Shown: positions 1 to 6,820 of the stretch, piece by piece
How positions within the stretch are numbered: the first letter of the stretch is position 1
Layout: every line of letters starts with the position of its first letter
DNA from: Alphaproteobacteria bacterium
Lineage (GTDB): Bacteria > Pseudomonadota > Alphaproteobacteria > Acetobacterales > Acetobacteraceae
Assembly (NCBI GenBank): GCA_026225015.1
Contig: JAMFRY010000061.1
Coordinates: 1 to 11,316 of the forward strand
Reading direction: 5' to 3'
DNA: 11,316 nucleotides
Notes under the pieces: model-generated
Seen by the model: only the letters and a program-made list of their open reading frames with translations
What the model was told of the DNA's origin: nothing
The model's database searches: none
Position numbers and translations under genes: made by a program

Positions 1-525
1 CTGGCCGCCCGCCAGGCCGGCAACCAGGAACATCGCCCGCCAGCCGAAAGCGAGCATGAGGACGGTGAGTAGCGGCGGCGCCAGCGCGGGGGCGAGAGCC
101 GAGGACGCATTGAAAATGGCAATCGGCAAAGCGCGTTCGCGCAAGCGATACCAGTCGGCACATACCCGCGTACCGCCGATATACATTGGCGATTCACCCA
201 GCCCGAGTGCGACACGCACAGCGATGAATGAACCGAGTCCGGTTACAAAACTCGCGCCGATCTGGGCCGCAGACCATAGGACCAACCCGAAACCCAAGAT
301 GAGGCGCGGGCCGAACCTGTCCACCAGCATCCCGGCCGGCAGCTGCGCCAGACCATAGGCCCAGGCAAAAGCCGAGAGCAGACCGCCCATTTCGGCATAG
401 GAGAGGTGCAGGCTCGCCCGGATGTCGGGGTTACCAATCGAGAGGGCCGAGCGGTCGAAATAATTTACGCAGCCTGCCAGTACCAGCAGGCTGACCGTCA
501 GAGTCCGCCGTCGCCCCGCGTTCAT
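1..525 (-). CDS. MFS transporter, N-terminal part (runs off the window)
   Basis: This is the first 175 codons of a major facilitator superfamily permease; the rest lies beyond base 1. The start is the ATG at 523-525, preceded by a good ribosome binding site (GAGGGA on the minus strand, 531-536, five bases away). The protein opens with a short basic stretch (MNAGRRR) and a first membrane helix at about residues 8-22. The NYFDR motif at 21-25 follows, which is typical of the anion:cation symporter (ACS) branch that takes up organic acids and sugar acids. The MFS motif A between helices 2 and 3 is clear (GMLVDRFGPR, 65-74), and RVALGLGES at 104-112 resembles the helix 4 motif. About five helices are present. 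The substrate cannot be told from this fragment; sugar acid or other carboxylate uptake is an inference from the subfamily. It is separated by 145 bp from the upstream glycosyltransferase, so it probably has its own promoter. Confidence 0.88.
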   Translation of the reverse strand, partial: MNAGRRRTLTVSLLVLAGCVNYFDRSALSIGNPDIRASLHLSYAEMGGLLSAFAWAYGLAQLPAGMLVDRFGPRLILGFGLVLWSAAQIGASFVTGLGSFIAVRVALGLGESPMYIGGTRVCADWYRLRERALPIAIFNASSALAPALAPPLLTVLMLAFGWRAMFLVAGLAGGQ

Positions 526-670
526 ATTGCTCCCTCATCGCACCGCGTACCTGCTTCTATTATGTGACACGGAGCTGCGAGACCATAGGCGCCTGGCGAC
601 GGTCCCAAAGTGGGTATTATTTAGAAGCGAGCAACTTATATTCTAACGGAATGATTTATATTCGTAACGC
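526..670 (-). promoter_or_regulatory. Intergenic region upstream of the MFS gene with repeat motifs
   Basis: This 145-bp gap must end transcription of the glycosyltransferase operon and start that of the MFS gene. The part from about 611 to 665 is AT-rich against a GC-rich background. It holds a direct repeat of TTATATTC (636-643 and 656-663), each followed by (G)TAACG and spaced 20 bp apart. It also holds an inverted pair TTAGAA (621-626) / TTCTAA (641-646), again 20 bp apart. A spacing of two helical turns fits paired binding of a regulator, but no regulator is identified. I see no convincing intrinsic terminator with a T-run and no strong -35/-10 pair. Confidence 0.35.
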
Positions 671-1804
671 TCACCTGTCTTTGAGCGCCTCATACACCAA
701 AAGCGTCTGATGACAGATGATTGCATCGGCAAAATGCTGCTCGGCCCGCAGGCGCCCCGCTTTTCCCATGCAAGCACGTAATTCCGGCGCCTCGATCAGT
801 TTTTGCAGCGCATCTGCCAAAGCCAGTGGCTCACGAGGCGGCACCAGAAAACCAGTCTCCCCGTCGATCACGGCTTCGCGGCAGCCCGGAATATCGGTGG
901 CGACCAGCGGTTTGCCGGAAGCCATTGCCTCCAGCGCAGATTTCGGCAATCCCTCCCGGTAGGAGGAGGGCTGGCAGGCGATATGCGCGCCGCGCAGCAA
1001 GGCCGCGATGTCCTTGCGGGGGCCAAGCCATTGTGCCAGGCCTTCCTGCTCCCAGCCCCGCAGCTCGGCCTCGGTCAACGCATTGGCGTTTCCCCTATCC
1101 GGCGCGCCCACCAGCAAAAATTGCGCGCCGATATTTCTGCGCCTCAAAATTCGCGCGGCTTCGACGAAATCGGCGACCCCTTTTTCCCGGATCATGCGGG
1201 CAATCAGGATCACCCGCACCGGCAAAGGCGGCTCCGGCGCCGGCGCGAATTCGTCGATATCCACCCCAGCGCCCCTAATCAGCACGCCGGCGCCTGAGCG
1301 GACCATGCCTCGGCGGCGAAGCTCCTCAAGATCGTCAGGATTTTCAAAAACAACCCGGGCGTTTTTTGGCGAAAGTGTGAAGCGGAGCAGCAGGCTTACA
1401 AAGGGTTTAAGGATTTTCGCCAGCACTCTGTCCGAAGAGAACACAAACCCTAATCCAACCGGTGCGTTGACAATGGCCTTCACGCCGGCAAGCCGGGCCG
1501 CCAACCCGCCGATCAAAATGGGCTTCAAAGCGACATGGTGCACCAGGTCCGGCCGCAGGCTGCGATATAATGCCGCGAGCTTGAGCGTGAATAGCAGTTC
1601 CGGGAATGGATTGGTCCGGCGCCGGTCGAACGCCACGGGAATCACCTCGATCCCGGCCGCGCGAATACCAACGCTTGCCTCCCCGGATTTTGCGACGAGG
1701 ATCACGCGCCAGCCGGCCGCCTTTGCGGCCAATGCGCGCTTGAAAAAGTGGGATGCGAAAAACCAGTCCTCGGTGACGAGAAAGACGAGCGTTTTAGGTG
1801 CCAC
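671..1804 (-). CDS. Glycosyltransferase family 4 protein
   Basis: A GT-B fold retaining glycosyltransferase of 377 residues, a normal length for GT4. It should transfer a sugar from a nucleotide-sugar donor, probably to a lipid-linked glycan at the cytoplasmic face of the membrane. The N-terminal acceptor domain shows KTLVFLVTEDWFFASH (4-19) and LVHHVALKP (87-95), a pattern seen in PglA/CapM/WbpH-like enzymes acting on undecaprenyl-linked sugars. The C-terminal donor domain has RMIREKGV (203-210) and the GT4 E-x7-E motif (E284 and E292, within SYREGLPKSALEAMASGKP). The start is GTG at 1802-1804: an in-frame stop lies just upstream, and the N-terminus begins the first Rossmann strand. The ribosome binding site is weak. 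It lies 16 bp after galE and is the last gene of the apparent operon, so GalE may supply its UDP-hexose. Donor, acceptor and linkage cannot be read from sequence. Confidence 0.9.
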   Translation of the reverse strand: MAPKTLVFLVTEDWFFASHFFKRALAAKAAGWRVILVAKSGEASVGIRAAGIEVIPVAFDRRRTNPFPELLFTLKLAALYRSLRPDLVHHVALKPILIGGLAARLAGVKAIVNAPVGLGFVFSSDRVLAKILKPFVSLLLRFTLSPKNARVVFENPDDLEELRRRGMVRSGAGVLIRGAGVDIDEFAPAPEPPLPVRVILIARMIREKGVADFVEAARILRRRNIGAQFLLVGAPDRGNANALTEAELRGWEQEGLAQWLGPRKDIAALLRGAHIACQPSSYREGLPKSALEAMASGKPLVATDIPGCREAVIDGETGFLVPPREPLALADALQKLIEAPELRACMGKAGRLRAEQHFADAIICHQTLLVYEALKDR

Positions 1805-1820
1805 GCGGGACCCGATTCAA

Positions 1821-2837
1821 TCACACATCGTTGATGCCGCCGCGCTTTGCTTCCCAAACCCAGGCATCCCGGCACATCTCTTCGATCCCCAACCTGGCCT
1901 TCCAGCCCAGGAGTTTCTCGGCAGCTTCAGGATTGGCAAAATAGCTGGCAACGTCGCCGGGCCGGCGCGGGACGATTTTGTATTCTATCTTGCGTTTGTT
2001 GGCATGTTCAAAAGCATGAACCAAATCGAGCACGGAAATGCCGATTCCGGTGCCGAGATTCACGGTGAACGCGGTGTCATTGGCCAGCAGGTGCTCAACG
2101 GCGGCCGCATGGGCCTGCGCCAGGTCCATCACATGGATATAGTCGCGCACGCCGGTGCCGTCCGGCGTGTCATAGTCACTCCCGAAAACCTGCAGGAAGG
2201 GCCGTATGCCGCTGGCGACCTGGCAGACATAAGGCATCAGATTGTTCGGCACGCCGGCCGGCGTTTCCCCGATCATGGCCGAAGGATGCGCGCCCACCGG
2301 ATTGAAGTAGCGCAGATTGGCGGCGCCAAGCAATTTGCCGGTGCGGGCCAGGTCGGTGATCAGGTTTTCCATCACCAGCTTGGTCCGGCCGTAGATATTT
2401 TGCACCCGGGTCGGCGCGTCTTCCGGAATCGGCGAGAAATCCGGCTGGCCGTATACCGTCGCCGAGGATGAGAACACAATCCGGCGAATATTGCGCGCCT
2501 GCATGGCTTCCAGCAGGCGAATCGTTCCAACGATATTCATGTCGTAATACAGCAACGGGTCCGCCTCGCTCTCGCCGACTGCTTTGAGCGCGGCGAAATG
2601 GATCACGGCGTCAATCGGAAATTCCGCAAGCGCGGCGGTGACGGTTGCCGTGTCGCGAATATCCGCCTCGATAATAGGGAATGTTTTGCCGGTCAGTCGT
2701 CGCAGCCGATCAGGCACGTCGCGCCCGGAATTGCTGAAATTATCCAAAATGATAACGTCATGGCCGCGTTCACTCAAAACGGCAGTGGTATGGGAGCCGA
2801 TATAGCCGTTGCCGCCCGTTAACAATACGCAAGCCAT
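1821..2837 (-). CDS. galE: UDP-glucose 4-epimerase GalE
   Basis: A cytoplasmic, NAD-dependent short-chain dehydrogenase/reductase family enzyme that interconverts UDP-glucose and UDP-galactose. With the start at 2835-2837 it has 338 residues, the same as E. coli GalE. The NAD-binding TGGNGYIGSH is at 7-16. Catalytic S124 (SSSATVYG), Y149 and K153 (YGRTK) fall at the E. coli numbers, and RYFNPVGAHPS follows at 176-186. Position 299 is Tyr (ASYFAN), as in E. coli; Cys or a smaller residue there is linked to acceptance of N-acetylated sugars, so a UDP-Glc/Gal-only enzyme is expected. An upstream ATG at 2879 would add 14 residues and overlap the previous gene. I prefer 2837 because GAGGGAAG (2845-2852) sits seven bases before it and MACVLLTGG is the usual N-terminus. 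It follows the heparinase-like gene by 17 bp and precedes the glycosyltransferase, suggesting UDP-galactose supply for a surface glycan. Confidence 0.96.
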   Translation of the reverse strand: MACVLLTGGNGYIGSHTTAVLSERGHDVIILDNFSNSGRDVPDRLRRLTGKTFPIIEADIRDTATVTAALAEFPIDAVIHFAALKAVGESEADPLLYYDMNIVGTIRLLEAMQARNIRRIVFSSSATVYGQPDFSPIPEDAPTRVQNIYGRTKLVMENLITDLARTGKLLGAANLRYFNPVGAHPSAMIGETPAGVPNNLMPYVCQVASGIRPFLQVFGSDYDTPDGTGVRDYIHVMDLAQAHAAAVEHLLANDTAFTVNLGTGIGISVLDLVHAFEHANKRKIEYKIVPRRPGDVASYFANPEAAEKLLGWKARLGIEEMCRDAWVWEAKRGGINDV

Positions 2838-2854
2838 ATCTTCGCTTCCCTCGT

Positions 2855-4465
2855 CTAACCAAGTTTCGTGATCGCCCATTTGACCAGTTGCGGTCCGTCC
2901 TGATGCACCGCAAGAACGATCTGTTCGCTGCGGCGTGGCTCACCGCCGCCAAAATACACGCTCTCCTCGACGGCAATGTTGATGCCGTCGGCGCGCAGCC
3001 GCCAGCCTTGACCCGAGGCGAGCCGCAGCAGCACCGCCTCGTTATCCTGCTGCAGGCTGGCGGTGACATTGGGATGCAAATGGAAGCGGATGACGAATGG
3101 CTGCGGCTGTTCGGCCTCGATCAAATCTTCGCCCCGCAAATCCTCGCCGCTCTCCGCCAGATAAAGCCGGCGATGGTGGATGGCCCCGAAGGGCTTGCTC
3201 CAGCCATCATGACTGGTCTCCAGCCAATGTGCCCCGCCGGCCGTCTGGTGCTGCGCGCTAACCTGGCCGGGCCGGCGCCCGAGGCCATTTTCACGAATCT
3301 CCGAGGATGAAACCCCGGCAATGATCAGCGTGGAGTGGGCCGCCGTGGCACGCAGCGCGTCGCGCCATTCCGGGCCGGAAGCCGCCGCCGTGCCGCAATT
3401 CACGATCAGCCGCTCCTTGGCCGCGGAGAACTCCAAGCTGAGCGATCCCGCATGCGCAAACCGGTCGAACCCCGGCGCCGCCGGCGCGCCGGCATCCACG
3501 AGGAGGACCGATTTGCCGGCGGCCAGGCGGTAAAACCCGCTTGCGCCAAGACCCGCCACCGCCCGCTGCGACCGCCCGGCCTGTGAGAGCACGAGGTCGA
3601 TCAAGCTGGGCAGGTCCTCCCTGGTGCCGTTGAACAGCGCCAGCCCGCCATCGCCGTGGCGCAGCGCGCGCAGCGCCAGCGCCACGCGCTCGATCGCCGC
3701 CGGCAATTGCTCAGGCGCCTCGATTTTCCCGCTTTGCAGCAGAGCGCGCATTTCCGTCAGGTCCATCAGCGCGGCAAGATGGGCCGCCGGGCTGCGCTCG
3801 GCATGGCAGCCATCGGGCAGAACCTGGCGTTCGAGCTCCTGCGGCAGGAAGCGTAAGGCGCGGGTGATATAGACGGCGTGCTCCGGCATCGCGACGCTGG
3901 CGGCGATCAAGCCTTTCAGCGCGGTCAACGCCCGCCCGTCATGCTCCTCGGCGGGAAGTGCTGCCGCCAGATTGCGGGCATCGATCACCAGCCGGCTCAT
4001 CAAAAGCTGGCGGAAATCATCATCGGCGGAGGCGGCGAAAAAATCGTAATGGCCAAGCCAGGCGGCGATCCGCGCACCTGTCACATCGGCGCGCTGCGCG
4101 ATCGGGTCCAGCTCATTTGAGTCCATGAAGGCGGAAACCAAGGCGCGGGCGCGGGCGCGGGCTGCATCGGTGCCCAAGGCGCGCAGGTCGCGAAGCCAGG
4201 TGAACCCATTTGTATGCGCCCGCATCAGGGAGGAAGCGCTGCCGGGATTTGCAAACACGTCATTATCCAGCCGGCGGATTGCGCCCATCTGGCCGAGTTC
4301 ATCCTTGATCAGCCGGGCGCCTCGGCTGGGATCGCCGGGCCAGGGATCGCGCACCGCCAGAGCCGGCGCGTCCGGGTAATGCGCGGTGCGCAGATTTTGA
4401 ATTTTGGCAAACAGGGAGCGGGCGCTGCGGGAAAGACTGCCGGCGCGCGGCGCTGAGCCGTTCAT
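2855..4465 (-). CDS. Heparinase II/III-like family protein
   Basis: A 536-residue protein of the alphaproteobacterial heparinase II/III-like family. Residues to about 290 are mostly helical, as expected for the alpha/alpha toroid, with LPDGCHAERSPAAHLA at 216-231 and RHGDGGLALFNG at 269-280. The C-terminal part, about 300-520, is beta-rich and matches the heparinase II/III domain: HAGSLSLEFS (338-347), AHSTLIIAG (376-384), HRRLYLAESGEDLRGEDLI (431-449) and RFHLHPN (460-466). No signal peptide is visible, so the cellular site is unclear. Related enzymes are polysaccharide lyases, but this bacterial subfamily has no firmly assigned substrate known to me; uronic acid glycans are a guess. The start ATG overlaps the rpe stop in ATGA (4462-4465), indicating translational coupling. 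In many alphaproteobacteria this gene lies between rsmB and purH; here galE takes the purH place. A hexanucleotide tandem repeat encodes Ala-Arg repeats near residue 103. Confidence 0.88.
   Translation of the reverse strand: MNGSAPRAGSLSRSARSLFAKIQNLRTAHYPDAPALAVRDPWPGDPSRGARLIKDELGQMGAIRRLDNDVFANPGSASSLMRAHTNGFTWLRDLRALGTDAARARARALVSAFMDSNELDPIAQRADVTGARIAAWLGHYDFFAASADDDFRQLLMSRLVIDARNLAAALPAEEHDGRALTALKGLIAASVAMPEHAVYITRALRFLPQELERQVLPDGCHAERSPAAHLAALMDLTEMRALLQSGKIEAPEQLPAAIERVALALRALRHGDGGLALFNGTREDLPSLIDLVLSQAGRSQRAVAGLGASGFYRLAAGKSVLLVDAGAPAAPGFDRFAHAGSLSLEFSAAKERLIVNCGTAAASGPEWRDALRATAAHSTLIIAGVSSSEIRENGLGRRPGQVSAQHQTAGGAHWLETSHDGWSKPFGAIHHRRLYLAESGEDLRGEDLIEAEQPQPFVIRFHLHPNVTASLQQDNEAVLLRLASGQGWRLRADGINIAVEESVYFGGGEPRRSEQIVLAVHQDGPQLVKWAITKLG
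4143..4160. repeat. Hexanucleotide tandem repeat (GCGCGG x3) inside the heparinase-like gene
   Basis: Three exact head-to-tail copies of GCGCGG encode the alternating Ala-Arg stretch at about residues 102-108 of the heparinase-like protein. Gain or loss of a unit would keep the reading frame and add or remove an Ala-Arg pair. It may simply reflect GC-rich codon choice. Confidence 0.6.
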
Positions 4466-5130
4466 TGCGCCGCGCGGAGTTCGGCAATGGCCCGCGAATA
4501 ATCCTTGGCGCCAAAAATCGCGGTACCGGCGATCAGGCAGTCGGCGCCGGCGGCCAGCACCTTGGGCGCCGTTGCGGTGGTGATCCCGCCATCCACCTGC
4601 AAGATGATCCGCCGGCCGGAAGCCTCGATCATCCGCCGCAGCGTGGCTATTTTGGCGAGTTGGGAATCGATGAAGGCCTGGCCGCCGAAACCGGGATTGA
4701 CCGTCATCACCATGATGAGATCGGTCAAATCGAGCACGTGGGCAACCGCCTCAACCGGCGTAGCGGGGTTGAGGACCACGCCGGCTTTTTTCCCAAGCGC
4801 GTGAATAAGCTGGAGGCTGCGATGCAGATGCGGCCCGGATTCAGGATGCACGCTGATATGATCCGCCCCAGCCTCGGCGAACGCCGCAATATAGGGGTCG
4901 GCGGGCGCGATCATCAGATGCACGTCCAAAGGCAGTCTGGTATGCGGCCGTAAGGCTTTCACGACGAGCGGGCCGAAGGTGATGTTCGGCACAAAATGGC
5001 CATCCATGACATCCAGATGCAGCCAATCGGCGCCGGCGCGCTCAACCGCGGCGGCTTCTTCCCCCAGCCGGGCAAAATCCGCCGCCAACAGGCTGGGAGC
5101 GATAACGAAGGGATTCGTTACAATGGACAT
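4462..5130 (-). CDS. rpe: Ribulose-phosphate 3-epimerase
   Basis: A cytoplasmic TIM-barrel metalloenzyme that interconverts D-ribulose 5-phosphate and D-xylulose 5-phosphate in the pentose phosphate pathway and Calvin cycle. Family motifs are complete: IAPSLLAADF (10-19), metal- and acid/base-bearing HLDVMDGHFVPN (38-49, H38 and D40), DVHLMI (69-74, H71), TVNPGFGGQ (143-151) and the second catalytic aspartate in QVDGGI (178-183, D180). The phosphate-binding AGTAIFG is at 201-207. I chose the ATG at 5128-5130, giving 222 residues, a normal length. A GTG at 5161-5163 would add 11 residues that do not resemble the family and has no better ribosome binding site. The stop overlaps the next start by 4 bp. 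A 91-bp gap separates it from rsmB, so an internal promoter is possible. It is the only central-carbon gene in this operon; why it travels with rsmB is not evident from the sequence. Confidence 0.96.
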   Translation of the reverse strand: MSIVTNPFVIAPSLLAADFARLGEEAAAVERAGADWLHLDVMDGHFVPNITFGPLVVKALRPHTRLPLDVHLMIAPADPYIAAFAEAGADHISVHPESGPHLHRSLQLIHALGKKAGVVLNPATPVEAVAHVLDLTDLIMVMTVNPGFGGQAFIDSQLAKIATLRRMIEASGRRIILQVDGGITTATAPKVLAAGADCLIAGTAIFGAKDYSRAIAELRAAQ

Positions 5131-5221
5131 GACTGGTTGTACCAACCCATCCCGTGCTTTCACAAGCGGTTGCCGTGCTTGGTCCTACATTGTCGCCGAT
5201 TTGCCGGCGGGAGGGTCTGGT
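5131..5221 (-). promoter_or_regulatory. rsmB-rpe intergenic region with direct repeat and short hairpin
   Basis: This 91-bp spacer is the largest gap in the operon. It holds a direct repeat of CCGTGCTT (5152-5159 and 5173-5180 on the plus strand) with a 21-bp period, and a short hairpin CGCCG/CGGCG (5194-5198 and 5205-5209, six-base loop). There is no T-run after the hairpin, so it is not a typical terminator. A regulator site or an mRNA processing site before rpe is possible but unproven. Confidence 0.25.
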
Positions 5222-6454
5222 TCAGCCTGGTTTGACGAGCCGGGCAATGAAAAACCCGTCTATCCCACCGCGCTCCGGCCATAGCCCCGGATGCGTGAAA
5301 ATATTGCCCTCTTGCGTCACCGCCTCGGCGAGCATGGGCAAATTCAGGCGGTCGCGTCGTAGGCCAAGACGTGCAGTGGCGGCCTTGATTCGCTGCGCAC
5401 CTTCCTCGGGTTGCAGAGAACAAACCACGTAGACCAGCCTTCCGCCCGGCGCCAGAAAGCCGGCGGCGGCGTCCAGCAATCGGTCTTGCAGCTGCGTCAA
5501 TCTGGCGATGTCGGCCGGCTTGCGCAGATGCAGCAGGTCCGGATGGCGGCGGATGGTGCCGGTAGCGCTGCAGGGCGCATCCAGTAAAATTCTCGGGAAC
5601 TTCTCGGCGGGCTGCCACTCGTTAGCGTCGGCCTCGACAAGCTCAGCGGTCAGGTTCAGCCGGAGGAGATTGCCGCGCAACGTCGCGAGCCTGGAGGAAT
5701 CCCGGTCAATCGCGGTTACGATTCCCCCCGCTGCCGCTAGCTGCGCAGTTTTGCCCCCAGGCGCGGCGCACAAATCCAGAACGCGCTCGCCTAGCTTAAT
5801 GTTCAAAAACCGCACCGGCAACGCCGCGGCGGCGTCCTGCACCCAGAAATTTCCTTCGGCAAAGCCAGGCAGGCTTGCAACATGGCTTCCTGGCGGCAAG
5901 CGATAGGACCCGGTTGGCAGAATCTCGCCCCCAAGCGGCGGGCTGCAACCGGGTTTGAGCGTGAGGTCCAGCGGCGCTTCGCGTTGATGCGCCGTCGCGA
6001 TGGCGCGGGCGTTCGCGCCCCAGCTCGCCCAGGCCCAGGCGGGCGTATCCAATCGTGGCATATCTAATAATTCCAGCAGGTTAGGCCCACCGGTTGCCAC
6101 CTTGCGCAAAACCGCGTTGATCAACCCACTGAATGCATTCAGTTTTTTTGTTTTGGCCAATTCCACCGCTGTGCCTACGGCGGCGTGCGGCGGCGCCTCA
6201 AGAAACAGGCTGGCGGCTGCTCCCAGCCAAAGGATGATTCGCACCGGCTGCGGCGGTTCCTTGGGAAGGAACGACTCCAACACTGCATTCAGCGTGCCGG
6301 TATGGCGCAGCACCGTGGCGGCCAACCGGTGCGCGGCGGCTTTGTCGCGTGAGTCGATCTCCGGCAGAGCGTCCAGCGCGGTGTCCAGCGAAGTGTTGCG
6401 TGACAGAACAGAAGCAACCAGCGTGAACGCCGCTTCGCGCGTGGGATCACTCAT
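5222..6454 (-). CDS. rsmB: 16S rRNA (cytosine-C5)-methyltransferase RsmB family protein
   Basis: A 410-residue SAM-dependent RNA m5C methyltransferase of the RsmB/Sun type, which methylates C967 of 16S rRNA in E. coli. Residues 1-130 form the NusB-like RNA-binding domain (MSDPTREAAF start, LNAFSGLINAVLRKV at 105-119). The C-terminal Rossmann methyltransferase domain has the SAM motif DLCAAPGGKT (227-236), motif IV DAPCSATGT (292-300, C295) and the motif VI nucleophile C345 in VVCSLQPEEG (343-352). Both cysteines of the mechanism are therefore present. An open frame extends upstream to 6577, but it would run into the divergent gene and lacks family similarity, so I use the ATG at 6452-6454. 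The only clear Shine-Dalgarno, AGAGG, lies 17 bases from that ATG and better serves an out-of-frame mini-ORF overlapping it. It is the first gene of the apparent rsmB-rpe-heparinase-galE-GT4 operon. RsmB-family paralogues exist in alphaproteobacteria, so exact target specificity is inferred. Confidence 0.92.
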   Translation of the reverse strand: MSDPTREAAFTLVASVLSRNTSLDTALDALPEIDSRDKAAAHRLAATVLRHTGTLNAVLESFLPKEPPQPVRIILWLGAAASLFLEAPPHAAVGTAVELAKTKKLNAFSGLINAVLRKVATGGPNLLELLDMPRLDTPAWAWASWGANARAIATAHQREAPLDLTLKPGCSPPLGGEILPTGSYRLPPGSHVASLPGFAEGNFWVQDAAAALPVRFLNIKLGERVLDLCAAPGGKTAQLAAAGGIVTAIDRDSSRLATLRGNLLRLNLTAELVEADANEWQPAEKFPRILLDAPCSATGTIRRHPDLLHLRKPADIARLTQLQDRLLDAAAGFLAPGGRLVYVVCSLQPEEGAQRIKAATARLGLRRDRLNLPMLAEAVTQEGNIFTHPGLWPERGGIDGFFIARLVKPG

Positions 6455-6464
6455 CGCAAACCAT
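6447..6464 (-). promoter_or_regulatory. Possible five-codon leader mini-ORF overlapping the rsmB start
   Basis: On the minus strand the best Shine-Dalgarno (AGAGG) is followed after seven bases by ATG at 6462-6464. That ATG opens a frame encoding MVCDE and stops at 6447-6449. The rsmB ATG (6452-6454) lies inside this mini-ORF in another frame, so terminating ribosomes could restart on rsmB. The alternative is that the ribosome binding site is simply spaced widely and the mini-ORF is chance. Confidence 0.3.
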
Positions 6465-6556
6465 TTACCAACCTCTTGATTTTCCTTAAATATGATGTGC
6501 CGCTGGCATCGTGGTGAAGGCCGAAATCCATGCGTTCTGCGCAGGAAAAATGTTGA
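6455..6556. promoter_or_regulatory. Divergent promoter region between rsmB and the DUF4258 gene
   Basis: These 102 bp must drive both the minus-strand rsmB operon and the plus-strand small gene pair. For rsmB, a candidate -35 (TTCACC, 6512-6517) and -10 (CATATT, 6488-6493) are 18 bp apart and would give a short leader. For the plus strand, TATGAT at 6490-6495 is a good -10 but has only a weak -35 (TTACCA, 6465-6470, 19 bp away). The two -10 boxes overlap, so the promoters may compete. The assignments are by eye. Confidence 0.35.
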
Positions 6557-6820
6557 ATGATCCTTTATCTGTCTCACGCCGAGGAAGCCATGGCAAAGCG
6601 CGGCATCAAGCCGGAATGGGTCGCGGAGACGATCGCGTCGCCGGATTGGACCGAACCAGCTCCAGCTCCAGCTCGCCCCGGCCGGGTTCGGTCATATAAG
6701 GCGGTTTCGTACCTCGGAGGCCGCATTTTGCGCGTTGTTCATTGGACTGATGGCGCCGATATTGTGGTATTAACCGCCTATCCTGACCGCGACGCGCTGA
6801 AACGAAGGAAGTTGCCATGA
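6557..6820 (+). CDS. DUF4258 domain-containing small protein (possible toxin-like)
   Basis: An 87-residue protein matching the DUF4258 pattern by eye: LSHAEEAMAKRGI (5-17) near the start, then a variable middle, then a beta-rich core RILRVVHWTDGADIVVLTAYPDR (split here as RILRVVHW and DIVVLTAYPDR). The start ATG at 6557 follows an AGGAAA ribosome binding site. DUF4258 proteins are small and basic, have been likened to RelE/ParE-type toxins, and often sit beside a DUF2283 gene. No activity has been established to my knowledge, so a toxin role is inference. Its stop overlaps the start of the next gene in ATGA (6817-6820), implying coupled translation. A Pro-Ala run (residues 35-39) comes from a CCAGCT tandem repeat. 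It is divergent from rsmB and could also be an ordinary chromosomal small protein of unknown role. Confidence 0.75.
   Translation: MILYLSHAEEAMAKRGIKPEWVAETIASPDWTEPAPAPARPGRVRSYKAVSYLGGRILRVVHWTDGADIVVLTAYPDRDALKRRKLP
6656..6673. repeat. Hexanucleotide tandem repeat (CCAGCT x3) inside the DUF4258 gene
   Basis: Three perfect copies of CCAGCT encode the PAPAPA segment in the variable middle of the DUF4258-like protein. The unit length keeps the frame, so slippage would change linker length by two residues per unit without destroying the gene. Confidence 0.7.

Noticed and set aside
1008..2471. A 487-codon open frame on the plus strand, antisense to the glycosyltransferase and galE
   Set aside because: It crosses two well-supported genes and their spacer, is rich in Arg, Ser and Pro without domain motifs, and is best explained by lack of stops opposite GC-rich coding DNA.
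5142..5152. CCAACCCATCC near the rpe start as a third copy of the palindromic repeat
   Set aside because: Only one arm of about 10 bp matches and no opposing arm is present, so chance similarity is more likely.
6455..6577. A 41-residue N-terminal extension of RsmB
   Set aside because: It would overlap the start of the divergent DUF4258 gene and does not resemble the NusB-like domain, which begins at the ATG at 6454.
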